A stretch of 64,000 nucleotides of DNA from Lujinxingia vulgaris (GCF_007997015.1 NZ_VOSM01000015.1:28326-92325); one strand, 5' to 3'; positions 51,077 through 59,933 are shown, numbered from the stretch's first letter. Translations and numbers: made by a program. The notes: a model not told the origin generated them from the letters alone.

Positions 51077-53404
51077 ATGAGCCCGATGTTTGTGAAGCCT
51101 GAGAGCGAAGAGCTGACCGGGGCCGGTGCGGTGGAGCCGGCCGGGCTGGGAGCGGAGTCCAGTGAGGTCGAGGCGATCGAGGTCGAGGCTGCGGCGGCGG
51201 GGCTTCCTCTCGATGATTTTAAGGCTCTGTGGGAGGCGCTCTCGAGGCGTCCGGTCGATGAGATTCTGTCGGTGGTGGCCGAGCAGCTCTCCGATGCGCC
51301 GGACAGGCGACGGGAGGTGTTGACGGCGTGGATGGCGCAGACGCTGGGGTATTCGCGGGTGTGGCGCCGGCAGAAGACGCTGGTCAGTGAGCCGCTGTGG
51401 GATGTGCTCTCGGCGAAGGGGTATGCGGAGTTGAGCGAGCGGGGGGAGGAGGCGCTGGCGATGATCGGGCGCACGATGAGTCCGTATCGCACGTATCTGC
51501 ACCCGATGGCGGCGCTGGCGACCCTGGCGATCTGGCGGCATAGCGGGCGCGAGGAGCTGGTGGAGGAAGCGCGGTTGCGGCTGCTGGGGCGGGCGCTGCC
51601 CGATGAGCTGGCGTGGCTCTATGAGGTGGTGGTGGTGTTTGAGCGCGATGAGCGTCGCGCGAGTGCCGGGAAGGAAGACGGCGGGGGGCGGGCGCTGATG
51701 GAGCTTGTGGAGCTCTGTCTGGAGGGCTCGTATTGGGAGCTGGGAGCGCTCTTGAGCGCGCTGATGGTGCTGCGCCTCAAGGGGCGACGCCACTCACCGA
51801 CGGTGGAGAACCTTGTGAAGGCCTGTGATAAGGCGGCGGAGGTTCAGCCCAGGGAGCGGGCTCAGTGGTTGCAGGTGATGGCGGATGCGACGCTTAAGGG
51901 GCAGCTCAGTTTTGCCTGGCTGGAGCGGCCGCTGGAGGCGGCGGTGCGCTTGAGCGTGGATGATCCGCCGCGTCAGGAGCGGCTGCGGGAGTACTTGAGT
52001 CGGCGAGCTTTTGATGCGGATTACGCGCGGCTGGAGACGCTCTATGAGAGCTGGCTGGGGAGTCTCTGGCGAGAGGGGAGCGCGGCGCAGACGTGGCTGT
52101 TTGCGGAGGTGGGGCGCACGGCGCGCTACAATCCGGCCCGGGCGCAGCGTGTGCTGGAGTTGATGGCGGCACGTCGCGGGCGGAGGCGGCGCGGGGTGGG
52201 CTCGAGGGCGTATCGGGTGCGGCTGGCGGTGGAGGAGCTGGGGCTGGGTGAAGAGCTGGATCGGCTGGAGGCGGAGCTGATCGGGCTGTACGTGCATAAC
52301 CTGGCGCTGGACAGCCACGCGGTGCAGCTGGTGCGGCGGGCGGGGGGGCGCGTGGACTGGTCGACCAACCCCTATGCGGGTGCGGATGATCTGTCGATGT
52401 ATCTTGTGGTCAGCGACTATGAGCGGGCCTTTGACCAGCTGACCTGCAAGTTTGACGGGGTGACGATGTCGCATGCCGACAAGCATGCGGCCGCGCGGGT
52501 GAAGTATTTTGTGCAGCGACGCCTCGATCCGAATCGGGTGCATCGACTGGTGCAGCGGGTGTTTACGCCGGTGGAGTGGCTGGGCAGCGGGTTGAGCGAG
52601 ATCGGGCTTGTGCGCGGGGCGGTGGAGCGGGGGATGGAGCGTTTTGAGGCGCATGTCGCCGCCCAGGACTTGCGGGCGGAGGTGGTCGAGGAGTTTGTGG
52701 AGGCCGGCGTGGAGGTGGCCGACTTTGAGGCCATCGCGGAGCTTCCGGTCGAGCGGGTTTTTGGGATGTTGCGGCGACGGCGCAAGCAGAGGTTGTTGCT
52801 GGGAGCGGTCAGCGGCGGGGTGTTCGGGGGCCTGGCACCCTTTAGCTGGGGGATGTTGTCGCTGGCGGATGTGCCGGTGCTGCTGTCGATTGCGGCGGAT
52901 ATCTCAAGTCGATTTTGCTGGTACTTCGGGTTTGATCCGCGGGAACATAAGGATCTTCCGATGGAGATTCTGGCGGTGGCGCTGGGGGGAAGTCGTCCAT
53001 CGGCGGTGGAGCCGATGCTGGTAAGGCAGAACCTCAATGAGTACGTGTTGCGCAAGACGTTGATGGTGGGGGCGGTGGCGCACGGGGGGCTGACGCAGCT
53101 GGCAGGGCGCGGGCTTGCGCAGGTGGTGGAGCGGCAGCTGGGCGCGCGAGCGGCGCAGCAGGCCGGCGAGATGGCCAAGAGGGCGGTGACGCGCAACCTC
53201 CAGCGAAGGGCGGTGGAGGCTGCGCCCTCGCGGGCGTTGCCGGTGGTCGGGGCGCTGCTGGGAGCGTCTCTGAATGTGGCGCTGATCTACGATCTGTGTG
53301 AGGCGGCACAGGCGGTGTTGACCGATCGTTTTCTGGAGCGAAAGTATCCGGAGTGGGTGCGCCATATCGGGCTGGAGGACGACTCGGAGAGTTTGGCGGG
53401 CTGA
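51077..53404 (+). CDS. Large protein with C-terminal EcsC domain
   Basis: The 775-residue product has an unrecognised helical N-terminal half (for example FKALWEALSRRPVDEILSVV and GYSRVWRRQKTLVSEPLWDV). A central segment follows (SHADKHAAARVKYFVQRRLD, SGLSEIGLVRGAVERGMERF). The C-terminal region from about 590 resembles EcsC: APFSWGMLSLADVPVLLSIA, YFGFDPREHKDLPMEILAVA, GRGLAQVVERQLGARAAQQA and LPVVGALLGASLNVALIYDL. EcsC proteins are membrane-associated and poorly understood, and are usually about 250 residues long, so this is an enlarged or fused form. The start has no strong ribosome site. Confidence 0.72.
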   Translation: MSPMFVKPESEELTGAGAVEPAGLGAESSEVEAIEVEAAAAGLPLDDFKALWEALSRRPVDEILSVVAEQLSDAPDRRREVLTAWMAQTLGYSRVWRRQKTLVSEPLWDVLSAKGYAELSERGEEALAMIGRTMSPYRTYLHPMAALATLAIWRHSGREELVEEARLRLLGRALPDELAWLYEVVVVFERDERRASAGKEDGGGRALMELVELCLEGSYWELGALLSALMVLRLKGRRHSPTVENLVKACDKAAEVQPRERAQWLQVMADATLKGQLSFAWLERPLEAAVRLSVDDPPRQERLREYLSRRAFDADYARLETLYESWLGSLWREGSAAQTWLFAEVGRTARYNPARAQRVLELMAARRGRRRRGVGSRAYRVRLAVEELGLGEELDRLEAELIGLYVHNLALDSHAVQLVRRAGGRVDWSTNPYAGADDLSMYLVVSDYERAFDQLTCKFDGVTMSHADKHAAARVKYFVQRRLDPNRVHRLVQRVFTPVEWLGSGLSEIGLVRGAVERGMERFEAHVAAQDLRAEVVEEFVEAGVEVADFEAIAELPVERVFGMLRRRRKQRLLLGAVSGGVFGGLAPFSWGMLSLADVPVLLSIAADISSRFCWYFGFDPREHKDLPMEILAVALGGSRPSAVEPMLVRQNLNEYVLRKTLMVGAVAHGGLTQLAGRGLAQVVERQLGARAAQQAGEMAKRAVTRNLQRRAVEAAPSRALPVVGALLGASLNVALIYDLCEAAQAVLTDRFLERKYPEWVRHIGLEDDSESLAG

Positions 53405-53467
53405 GGCCAGGGTGGCCCAGAGGCGGAGGTTGAGCAATCAGCGCATATGAGAGGTCGAGGCTTGAGC

Positions 53468-54445
53468 ATGCCCGGAGCGTTTTTTAAATGGATTGACTGC
53501 ACCGATAAGACGCGGCCGCGGGATCTGCGTCGACCGGATGATACGATTTTGAGGCTGGCGCAGCTCACCGACCTGCACGTGCCCGGTGAGGTGGAGCTGG
53601 TGAGCCGGCTGCGGGACCTGATCTCGCCACATGTCTCGTTGCAGAATATCTCGCATGAGATCTCGGCGATCTCCAATGAGGTGGGGCATCATTATCGCTC
53701 GACGCGAAAGCTCTACAACGGGCTTGTGCGCAAGACGCTGGTGGGGTTGCACCGGTTGGGGGTGGACCACCTGGTGATCACCGGGGATCTGGTGCATTGC
53801 GGGCTGGCCGAGGAGTTTCTGGATGTGCGCGCGGCGCTGGAGGTCACCGGGTGGTGGGGAGAGGAGCGGTTGACGGTGATTCCGGGGAATCACGATCGTT
53901 TTAATATCTATGAGAGCTATCCCAGCGAGCCGATGGAGCATTTTTTCCCGGTCGTGACGCCGCGTGAGCCGATGCTCAAAGAGCTTCCCGGCGGGGTGGC
54001 GCTGCTGGCGCTCGATAGCAACCGCGATCCGATCGATGACCGCCATTATCTGGAGCGGTGGTTGCCCAACACCGTGGGGCGGATCTACCCGGAGGCGTTG
54101 GACTGGATTGAGCGGCATCGCGCTCAGGTGGAGGGCAGGCGGCTTGTGACGCTCTTGCACCATCATATCAGCTCGGACTGGCATCCGCGCAGCGCGGCGA
54201 AGTCGTTTGGAGGTTTGATGGAGCCGGCCGACGGGGCTGATGAGTTGATTGAGGCGATTGACCTGATCGATCCTTATTCGCTGATTTTGCATGGTCATAA
54301 GCACGACGTGATGCCGGTGGATTACGCGCTGGGGACGCATCAGCTGGGGAATCCGGGAGGGTTTGCCAACGCGCTGCGCTTCAACGTGATCGACTTCAAC
54401 GTGCACGGGGAGCAGGTGATGACGCAGCTGGAGTTGCGTCCCTGA
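53468..54445 (+). CDS. Calcineurin-like metallophosphoesterase
   Basis: The 325-residue product has all five metallophosphoesterase motifs: LAQLTDLHVPGEVE (D-x-H), VITGDLVHCG (GD), VIPGNHDRFN (GNHD), LLHHHISSDW (second metal His) and LHGHKHDV (GHxH). It therefore hydrolyses phosphate mono- or diesters with two metals. A ribosome site GAGG lies 7 bases before ATG 53468; ATG 53447 is the alternative. The substrate is unknown. Confidence 0.92.
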   Translation: MPGAFFKWIDCTDKTRPRDLRRPDDTILRLAQLTDLHVPGEVELVSRLRDLISPHVSLQNISHEISAISNEVGHHYRSTRKLYNGLVRKTLVGLHRLGVDHLVITGDLVHCGLAEEFLDVRAALEVTGWWGEERLTVIPGNHDRFNIYESYPSEPMEHFFPVVTPREPMLKELPGGVALLALDSNRDPIDDRHYLERWLPNTVGRIYPEALDWIERHRAQVEGRRLVTLLHHHISSDWHPRSAAKSFGGLMEPADGADELIEAIDLIDPYSLILHGHKHDVMPVDYALGTHQLGNPGGFANALRFNVIDFNVHGEQVMTQLELRP

Positions 54446-54469
54446 GAGGCCGTGTGCGGGTGGCGTCGA

Positions 54470-54866
54470 GGTGCCAGGCTACCGAGCATGTTGTGGTGCC
54501 GGACGTGTGGTGGTGCCAGGCTACCGAGCATGTCGTGGTGCCAGTCCTTCGGACGTGTGGTGGTGCCAGGCTACGGGCATGTTGTGGTGCCAGGCTACCG
54601 AGCATGTTGTGGTGCCAGGCTACGGGCATGTTGTGGTGCCAGTCCTTCGGACGTGTGGTGGTGCCAGGCTACCGAGCATGTCGTGGTGCCAGGCCTTCGG
54701 ACGTGTCGAGGTGCCAGGCATTCGGATGTGTCGCGGTGCCAGGCTACCGAGCATGTCGAGGTGCCAGGCCTTCGGACGTGTCGAAGTGCCAGGCCTTCGG
54801 ACGTGTCGAGGTGCCATGTCGTGGTGCCAGGCATTCGGACATGTCGCGGTGTCAGGTGATGGTGCA
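54470..54866 (+). repeat. Core-repeat array 13 (short units)
   Basis: About 17 cores at only 20-28 bp spacing, the most compact array. The cores vary more than elsewhere (GGTGCCAGGCTACCGAGC, GGTGCCAGTCCTTCGGAC, GGTGCCGGACGTG, GGTGCCATGTCG). The tail is reduced to ATGTTGT, ATGTCGA or GTGTGGT. It fills the space between the phosphoesterase stop and plsX. Confidence 0.92.
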
Positions 54867-54918
54867 TGTGTTAGGGTGAGCGGGGTCGAATGAGTCGAGA
54901 TGGCACGTGTGAGAGGGA

Positions 54919-55986
54919 GTGGCGAGGATCGTGAGGAGCAGAGAATCGATAACGATCGCGGTCGATGCGATGGGTGGGGACCATGCTCCGGCGGTGGTTG
55001 TGGCGGCGGTGGCTGAGGCGAGCCTTCGGGGCGGGGTGGGGCAGGGGGTGAACTTTCTGCTGGTGGGCGATGAGATTGCGATGACCGAGGCGCTCTTTGA
55101 GTTGGATCATAACTCGGAGCGGATTCAGCTTTTTCATGCGCCGACGGTGATCGGGATGGGGGAGCGAGCGCAGGTGGCGTTGGAGGCGCGCGCGGATGCT
55201 TCGATTGTGCAGGCGTGTGCGCTGGTGCAGGCCGGAGAGGCCGATGCGCTGGTGTCGGCGGGGCATCCGGGTGCGGCGGTGTTGGCGGCAACGCGGCACT
55301 TCGGGCTTGTGCCGGGGCTGGGCCGCGCGGCGCTGGCGAGTGTGTATCCGACTCCCAGGGTGCGGGGGGAGGCGGAGGACCCTTTTAGTTTGATTTTGGA
55401 CGTGGGGGCGAGCCTGCGGGCAAAGCCCGACGAGCTTCTGGGCTTCGGGCTGATGGGCTCGGCGTATGCGCGGATTGTCAGTCGTAATGAGCGGCCGCGG
55501 GTGGCGCTGTTATCGAACAGCCGTGAGAGCACGATGGGGACGCCGGAGGTGGTGCGGGCGCATGAGCTCTTGAGTCGCCACGAGGCGATCAATTTTTACG
55601 GCAATATTGAGGGGCACGAGATCCCGCGCGGGCTCGCTGATGTGGTGGTGTGTGAGGGGTTTGTGGGAGATGTGGCGATCAAGATATTGGAGGGGGTCAG
55701 TGAGGCGGCGTTCGATCTGGCGCGCTCGGCGTACCATGAACGGGTGGCGTGGCGGATGGGGTTGAAGTTGTTGAGCGGCGGGCTTCAGAAGATCAAGCAG
55801 CTTACCGATTTTGAGGCCTACGGCGGGGCGCCGCTTCTGGGTCTGGAGAAGGTCGTGATTCTGTGTCACCCGCGCTCGGGACGACGGGCGGTTGGCAATG
55901 CGTTGAGGCTTGCGATCAAGAATGTACGCGCGGAGTTGCCGGTGGCGATCGCCGAGGCGCTGGACACGGGTACGAGTCAGGGGTGA
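54919..55986 (+). CDS. plsX: Phosphate acyltransferase PlsX
   Basis: Makes acyl-phosphate from acyl-ACP for phospholipid synthesis. The 355-residue product shows TIAVDAMGGDHAPAVVVAAV (N-terminal motif), VSAGHPGAAVLAATRHFGL, DVGASLRAKPDELLGFGLMG, IEGHEIPRGLADVVVCEGF (catalytic segment) and GGAPLLGLEKVVILCHPRS. Starts are GTG, at 54919 or 54931. The usual neighbours rpmF and fabH are absent; instead an APP1-like phosphatase gene follows 12 bp downstream, probably in the same transcript. Confidence 0.95.
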   Translation: MARIVRSRESITIAVDAMGGDHAPAVVVAAVAEASLRGGVGQGVNFLLVGDEIAMTEALFELDHNSERIQLFHAPTVIGMGERAQVALEARADASIVQACALVQAGEADALVSAGHPGAAVLAATRHFGLVPGLGRAALASVYPTPRVRGEAEDPFSLILDVGASLRAKPDELLGFGLMGSAYARIVSRNERPRVALLSNSRESTMGTPEVVRAHELLSRHEAINFYGNIEGHEIPRGLADVVVCEGFVGDVAIKILEGVSEAAFDLARSAYHERVAWRMGLKLLSGGLQKIKQLTDFEAYGGAPLLGLEKVVILCHPRSGRRAVGNALRLAIKNVRAELPVAIAEALDTGTSQG

Positions 55987-55998
55987 GGGGAGAAGGAC

Positions 55999-57048
55999 GT
56001 GTCGGAGCTGTCGGTGCGCCATATTTATCGGTGGGATCTGGATAAGACGTATCTGCGTACGGACTTTGATACGCTGCGGGATCTGATCCGCACGGCGCTG
56101 CAGACCCCGGAGGAGAAGGTCAACGTGCCCGGGGTGGTGACGTTGCTCAAGGAGCTGACGCATCAGAACGATGGGAGTCGGGCGCTGGTGACGTTTATCA
56201 GCGGGAGCCCGTCGCAGATGCGGCCGAAGCTGGAGCGGAAGTTTGAGCTCGATGGGATTCGTCCGGACGTTTTTATTCTCAAGCCGACCCTGCAGAACAT
56301 TTTGAAGGGGCGCTTTCGGGCGGTGCGCGGGCAGGTGGGCTATAAGCTCGACAGTCTTCTGAAGGTTCGGGAGGGGGGGCCGGCGGCGCCGGAGACGCTC
56401 TTTGGCGACGATGCGGAGCAGGACGCATTTATCTATTCGCTGTATGCGGATCTGGCCGGAGGAAAGGTCGATCGCGACGGCCTCTTTGAGATTTTAGACC
56501 GGGCGGGTGTTTACAGCACGACGCGGGCGTCGATTCTGGAGCGCTACGCGAGGATGCGGATCGACGGGAACGTTGGACGGATTTTCATTCATCTGGATCG
56601 GCACAGCGCGCCGGGGCGCTTCTGGGTGTACGGGCCCCGGGTGGTGCCGATCACCAATTATTTTCAGGCGGCGCTGGTGCTTTATGCCGACGGGAGCCTG
56701 AAGCTGGAGCCGGTCCTGCGGGTGGCGGCGGGGATGATGCGCGAGCATGGCTACGGGGTGGTGGAGCTTGCGAATTCGTTTCAGGATTTGATTCGCCGGC
56801 GGCACCTGGGGGCAGAGGCGCTTGATCGCCTCTCGGAGGATGCGCCCGGGTGCGGGGTTGTGGGGGGACTGCCGCCGGGGTTTGTGGAGCGGTTGCTGGG
56901 GCGAGTTCGGGCGTTGGCGCCGCGGGGTGGAGGCGGTGCGGGGCGTACCTGGGAGGGGCCGCCGGATTACGTGGGGGTGTTGGAGGCAGATCGGCGCTTG
57001 AGGGAGAAAATTGAGGCGGAGCCAGGGTTGTTTGGTCGCCGTCAGTGA
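55999..57048 (+). CDS. HAD-like phosphatase of the APP1 (phosphatidate phosphatase) type
   Basis: The 349-residue product has HAD-like catalytic motifs: YRWDLDKTYLRTDFDTL (D-x-D-x-T nucleophile motif), LVTFISGSPSQMR (motif II Ser), GYKLDSLLKVREG (motif III Lys) and TLFGDDAEQDAFIYSLYADL (motif IV). The order and spacing fit the APP1 catalytic domain, whose yeast member dephosphorylates phosphatidate. It starts with GTG 55999 after AGAAGGA. Its position directly after plsX supports a role in phospholipid turnover, but the substrate is untested. Confidence 0.8.
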   Translation: MSELSVRHIYRWDLDKTYLRTDFDTLRDLIRTALQTPEEKVNVPGVVTLLKELTHQNDGSRALVTFISGSPSQMRPKLERKFELDGIRPDVFILKPTLQNILKGRFRAVRGQVGYKLDSLLKVREGGPAAPETLFGDDAEQDAFIYSLYADLAGGKVDRDGLFEILDRAGVYSTTRASILERYARMRIDGNVGRIFIHLDRHSAPGRFWVYGPRVVPITNYFQAALVLYADGSLKLEPVLRVAAGMMREHGYGVVELANSFQDLIRRRHLGAEALDRLSEDAPGCGVVGGLPPGFVERLLGRVRALAPRGGGGAGRTWEGPPDYVGVLEADRRLREKIEAEPGLFGRRQ

Positions 57049-57060
57049 TCGAAGTTGTGC

Positions 57061-57320
57061 GGGTGCCAGGCGATCGATCATGGCGTGGCGATGGATCGGG
57101 AGCCTGGCACCGCGGCGAAGGTCTCGATGAACTGCCGGGGAGCCTGGCACCGCGGCGAAGGTCTCGATGAACTGCCGGGGAGCCTGGCACCGCGGCGAAG
57201 GTCTCGATGAACTGCTCGGGAGCCTGGCACCGCGGCGAAGGCACCGAAGTAGGGGAGCCTGGCACCGCGGTGAAGGCGGCACCGCGGTGAAGGCACCGAA
57301 GTACGGGAGCCTGGCACCGA
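57061..57320 (-). repeat. Core-repeat array 14 (cores on the minus strand)
   Basis: After one plus-strand core at about 57061, six to seven cores read GCCTGGCACC, the reverse complement of the usual form. A 40-bp unit (GAACTGCCGGGGAGCCTGGC onward) repeats about three times, then shorter units. This is the only array in the window with the majority of cores inverted. Confidence 0.9.
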
Positions 57321-57359
57321 TAAGATGAGCGATGTCTGGAACTTTTTTTAATAAAGGTG

Positions 57360-57387
57360 TTGACGCTCATTCAAACAGGCTTATAGT
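57360..57387 (+). promoter_or_regulatory. Promoter of an orphan non-coding transcript
   Basis: TTGACG (57360-57365) and TATAGT (57382-57387) with 16-bp spacing. It is followed within about 160 bp by a strong terminator, so it should make a short transcript. Confidence 0.7.
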
Positions 57388-57392
57388 ACCAA

Positions 57393-57545
57393 CTGTGTCC
57401 TACGGAGGACGGTCGGCATGCACTCCCCCCAGGCCGTTAGTCAGGTGCTTGTCCTATGGCTAGTCTCTCTCCTCCGGGGACACACATATTAAAAGCTCGC
57501 GAAAGCGAGCGAGATCCCGAGCTCCGGCTCGGGATTTTTTATTTT
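57393..57545 (+). ncRNA. Candidate structured small RNA or leader RNA
   Basis: Between the promoter and the terminator about 150 nt can form a closed structure. TGTGTCC (57394-57400) pairs with GGACACA (57478-57484), and CGGAGGA (57403-57409) pairs with TCCTCCG (57470-57476). A second hairpin GCTCGC-GAAA-GCGAGC (57495-57510) and the terminator follow. I cannot match it to 6S, SRP, tmRNA, RNase P or a common riboswitch by eye. It lies upstream of the sulfatase-like gene and may be either an independent sRNA or a leader with attenuation. Confidence 0.6.
57514..57545 (+). terminator. Rho-independent terminator of the small RNA unit
   Basis: ATCCCGAGC (57514-57522) pairs with GCTCGGGAT (57527-57535) around TCCG, followed by TTTTTTATTTT. 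This is a textbook terminator, upstream of and apart from the sulfatase-like gene start. Confidence 0.92.
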
Positions 57546-57658
57546 AAGCGCCCAATTTTCATGGCAGCCTTGGCCGCGGCGAGCCTCGAGCTCGCAGGTG
57601 CCCAGGCGTTGTTTTGCGCGCTGCGGCGGGGAGCAGGACGATACGAAAGGAGTGGCGA

Positions 57659-59815
57659 GTGGCCATGCGAGCGGTAGTCGAGGGTGTACGTGCGGGGGTG
57701 GTTGTCGGGGTTGTTCTGGCGCTGTGGAGCGCGGCAGCGGTGTGGGGCGAGGTGGCGGGGTTGGGGGTAAGTTATGTGATGACGGCGTACGGTCTGCTGG
57801 GCATCGGGCAGGTGCTCTACGGGGCCGGGCTGGGGGTGGTGGTGGCGATCGCGATGGCGGTGTGCCGCCGTATGGGAGTCTGGCCCCCGGGTGAGGCGCT
57901 GCGGCGAGGGGAGGTGGACCGCCGGGTGGCGTCGGGGTTGCTGAGTGCGCCGTTGGTGCTGGCAGGGATCGGCGGCGGGGTGATGGGGGCGCACCTCCTG
58001 ATAACGTCCAAGATGGTGCGGGTCAGTTTTCAGGCGCTGGGGTTAGGGATGGTTGCCGCCGGCGCGGCGGCCGGGGCGCTGGTGGTGTGGCCGCTGGTGT
58101 ACGGGGCGCTGCTCTGGGTGATGCAGAAGGCGGGGATGAAGACGGGGTGGACCCGTCTTGTGGCGGGGCTCTATGTGGTGGGCGCGCTGGGGGCGCTGGG
58201 GGTGGGGTACCGGTGGGCGGCGGGGCTGAGCGTGTGGGATACCACGACGTTGCAGATGGGGGTGGCCGGTGTGGTGCTGGTGCCTCTGCTGATGTGGGGG
58301 ATGGTGAAGCTGCCCCTGGAAAGCAAGGTATGGCGTTGGGGTGTGCCGGCGGTTGGCGCGGCGCTGGCGCTTGTGTGCGCGGCCCTGGCACCCGGGTGGG
58401 CGGTCTCCAGTGCGGCGATGCGGCAGGCGACGCTGCGTGATGCGCCTCTGGTTTCGATGATCGCGCCCCGTCTGGTCGATGTGGGCGGCGAGGGCGGGGA
58501 TGCGTTTGCGTTTGGCGATTGTGAGGAGGGGGAGGAGTGCGACGATGACGATGTGGTGGTTGCGCTGACCTCCTCGGAGCATCCGGCGCGTCGTGCGGTG
58601 CAGCTGGCGGTGGCGGCCGGGGATAAGGCCCAGATTGACCGGTTTGAGGCGATTCCTGAGCCGCCGAAGAACCTGGTGATGATTCTGGTCGATACGTTGC
58701 GCCAGGATCATATGGGGTACGCCGGGTATGAGCGTCCGACCACGCCTCGCATCGACAAGCTCGCCGAGGACGCCACGGTGTTCATGGACGCGTACGCGAC
58801 CTCGCCGCATACGCCGCGGTCGGTTCCGCCGCTGCTGTTTAGCAATTACGCCAGTGAGATGAAGTGGTGGGGGGCGCAGTATAACTATCCGCGGGTACGC
58901 CCGGAGAATGTGGGGATGTTTGAGGTGCTGCAGGAGGGCGGTTGGCGAAATCAGGCGTTTTCGAGCCACTTCTATTTTGATGAGCGCCGCAATGTACACC
59001 AGGGCTTTGAGCGCTGGGATAATGAGGGGGCGCTCTCGATTGCGGAGTCCAACGATGATATCGCCGCGCCGCGTACCTGGGAGCGGTTGGAGCCGGTGAT
59101 CGAGCAGCTGGGGCAGGAGCGTCGGGAGAAGGGGGATGAGGCCGAGCCCTTCTCGCTCTTTGTGCACTTCTTTGAGCCGCATGCGCGCTGGATCGGCCAT
59201 AAGGAGTACGATTTCGGGCGAGGGGAGACGACGCGAGAGCGCCATATCAACAACTACGACTCGGAGATCGCGTTTACCGATGCGTACGTGGGGCGGGTGA
59301 TCGACAAGCTCAAGGAGGAGGGGCTCTACGATGAGGTGGTGATCGTGCTGACCAGCGACCACGGGGAGGCGTTTAACGAGCACGGGCACTATTTTCACGG
59401 GCAGACGCTGTATAACCCGGTGGTCAAAGTGCCGCTTTTGGTGCGGGTGCCCGGGTGGTTCGGGCGCCAGGTGGAGGGGCCGGTCTCGATTATCGATGTG
59501 GCGCCGACGGTGGTGGATCTATTCGGGCTGACGATTCCCACGGAGTTCGGGGGGCGGAGCATGACCGATGTGATGCTGGGGCGCTCGGAGGTGCCGCAGC
59601 GGCCGGTGTTTGCGGAGTTGTTGCCCTACACCAACTGGAAGGAGCATCACCGGGCGGTGGTGCTGGGGGATGAGAAGTTGATCGTGAACTTCACGCTGGG
59701 ATTGGAGGAGTATTTTGATCTGAGTGTGGATCCCGGTGAGCAGAATAACCTGGCGGCGGAGCGGCCGGAGCGGGTCAAGGCGTTGCGGGCGTTGCTGGAG
59801 GAGCGGATGCAGTGA
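57659..59815 (+). CDS. Membrane-anchored sulfatase-like (alkaline phosphatase superfamily) hydrolase
   Basis: The 718-residue product has several N-terminal membrane helices (about 5-255; for example GVVVGVVLALWSAAAVWG and VLVPLLMWGMVKLPL). A large catalytic domain follows from about 335: LVMILVDTLRQDHMGYAGYE (metal Asp), YATSPHTPRSVPPLLFSNY (nucleophile region), VHFFEPHARWIGH and VLTSDHGEAFNEHGHYFHG. The sulfatase C/S-x-P-x-R signature is not present; a Thr in SPHTPRS is the likely nucleophile, so it may be a phosphotransferase or phosphatase. GTG 57659 has AAGGAG with 6-base spacing; ATG 57665 follows. Confidence 0.87.
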   Translation: MAMRAVVEGVRAGVVVGVVLALWSAAAVWGEVAGLGVSYVMTAYGLLGIGQVLYGAGLGVVVAIAMAVCRRMGVWPPGEALRRGEVDRRVASGLLSAPLVLAGIGGGVMGAHLLITSKMVRVSFQALGLGMVAAGAAAGALVVWPLVYGALLWVMQKAGMKTGWTRLVAGLYVVGALGALGVGYRWAAGLSVWDTTTLQMGVAGVVLVPLLMWGMVKLPLESKVWRWGVPAVGAALALVCAALAPGWAVSSAAMRQATLRDAPLVSMIAPRLVDVGGEGGDAFAFGDCEEGEECDDDDVVVALTSSEHPARRAVQLAVAAGDKAQIDRFEAIPEPPKNLVMILVDTLRQDHMGYAGYERPTTPRIDKLAEDATVFMDAYATSPHTPRSVPPLLFSNYASEMKWWGAQYNYPRVRPENVGMFEVLQEGGWRNQAFSSHFYFDERRNVHQGFERWDNEGALSIAESNDDIAAPRTWERLEPVIEQLGQERREKGDEAEPFSLFVHFFEPHARWIGHKEYDFGRGETTRERHINNYDSEIAFTDAYVGRVIDKLKEEGLYDEVVIVLTSDHGEAFNEHGHYFHGQTLYNPVVKVPLLVRVPGWFGRQVEGPVSIIDVAPTVVDLFGLTIPTEFGGRSMTDVMLGRSEVPQRPVFAELLPYTNWKEHHRAVVLGDEKLIVNFTLGLEEYFDLSVDPGEQNNLAAERPERVKALRALLEERMQ

Positions 59816-59933
59816 CGCTGTAGGGGGGCTTGCCGGTGGGGAGGGGATGTTTAGGAGGTAGGGGGGATGTTGAGGGTGTGACGATGGTGGGGGGAGGTAT
59901 GAGGAAGGGGGCCTGGCTGGCGAGCGGAGGACG

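Noticed and set aside
52830..52845. Inverted core sequence inside the EcsC gene
   Set aside because: GGCCTGGCACCC occurs within a conserved coding region, and a similar one at about 58383 lies in the sulfatase-like gene. These isolated, unrepeated cases are explained by Leu-Ala-Pro codons.
57393..57545. 6S RNA or signal recognition particle RNA
   Set aside because: The closing stem suggests 6S, but the unit is short and lacks a clear large central bubble. The SRP GGAAGCAGC-type loop is absent. Kept as an unassigned structured RNA.
57456..57677. Small ORF starting ATGGCTAG in the RNA unit
   Set aside because: It would run through the terminator hairpin and T-run, has no ribosome site, and its frame ends inside the following gene's start.
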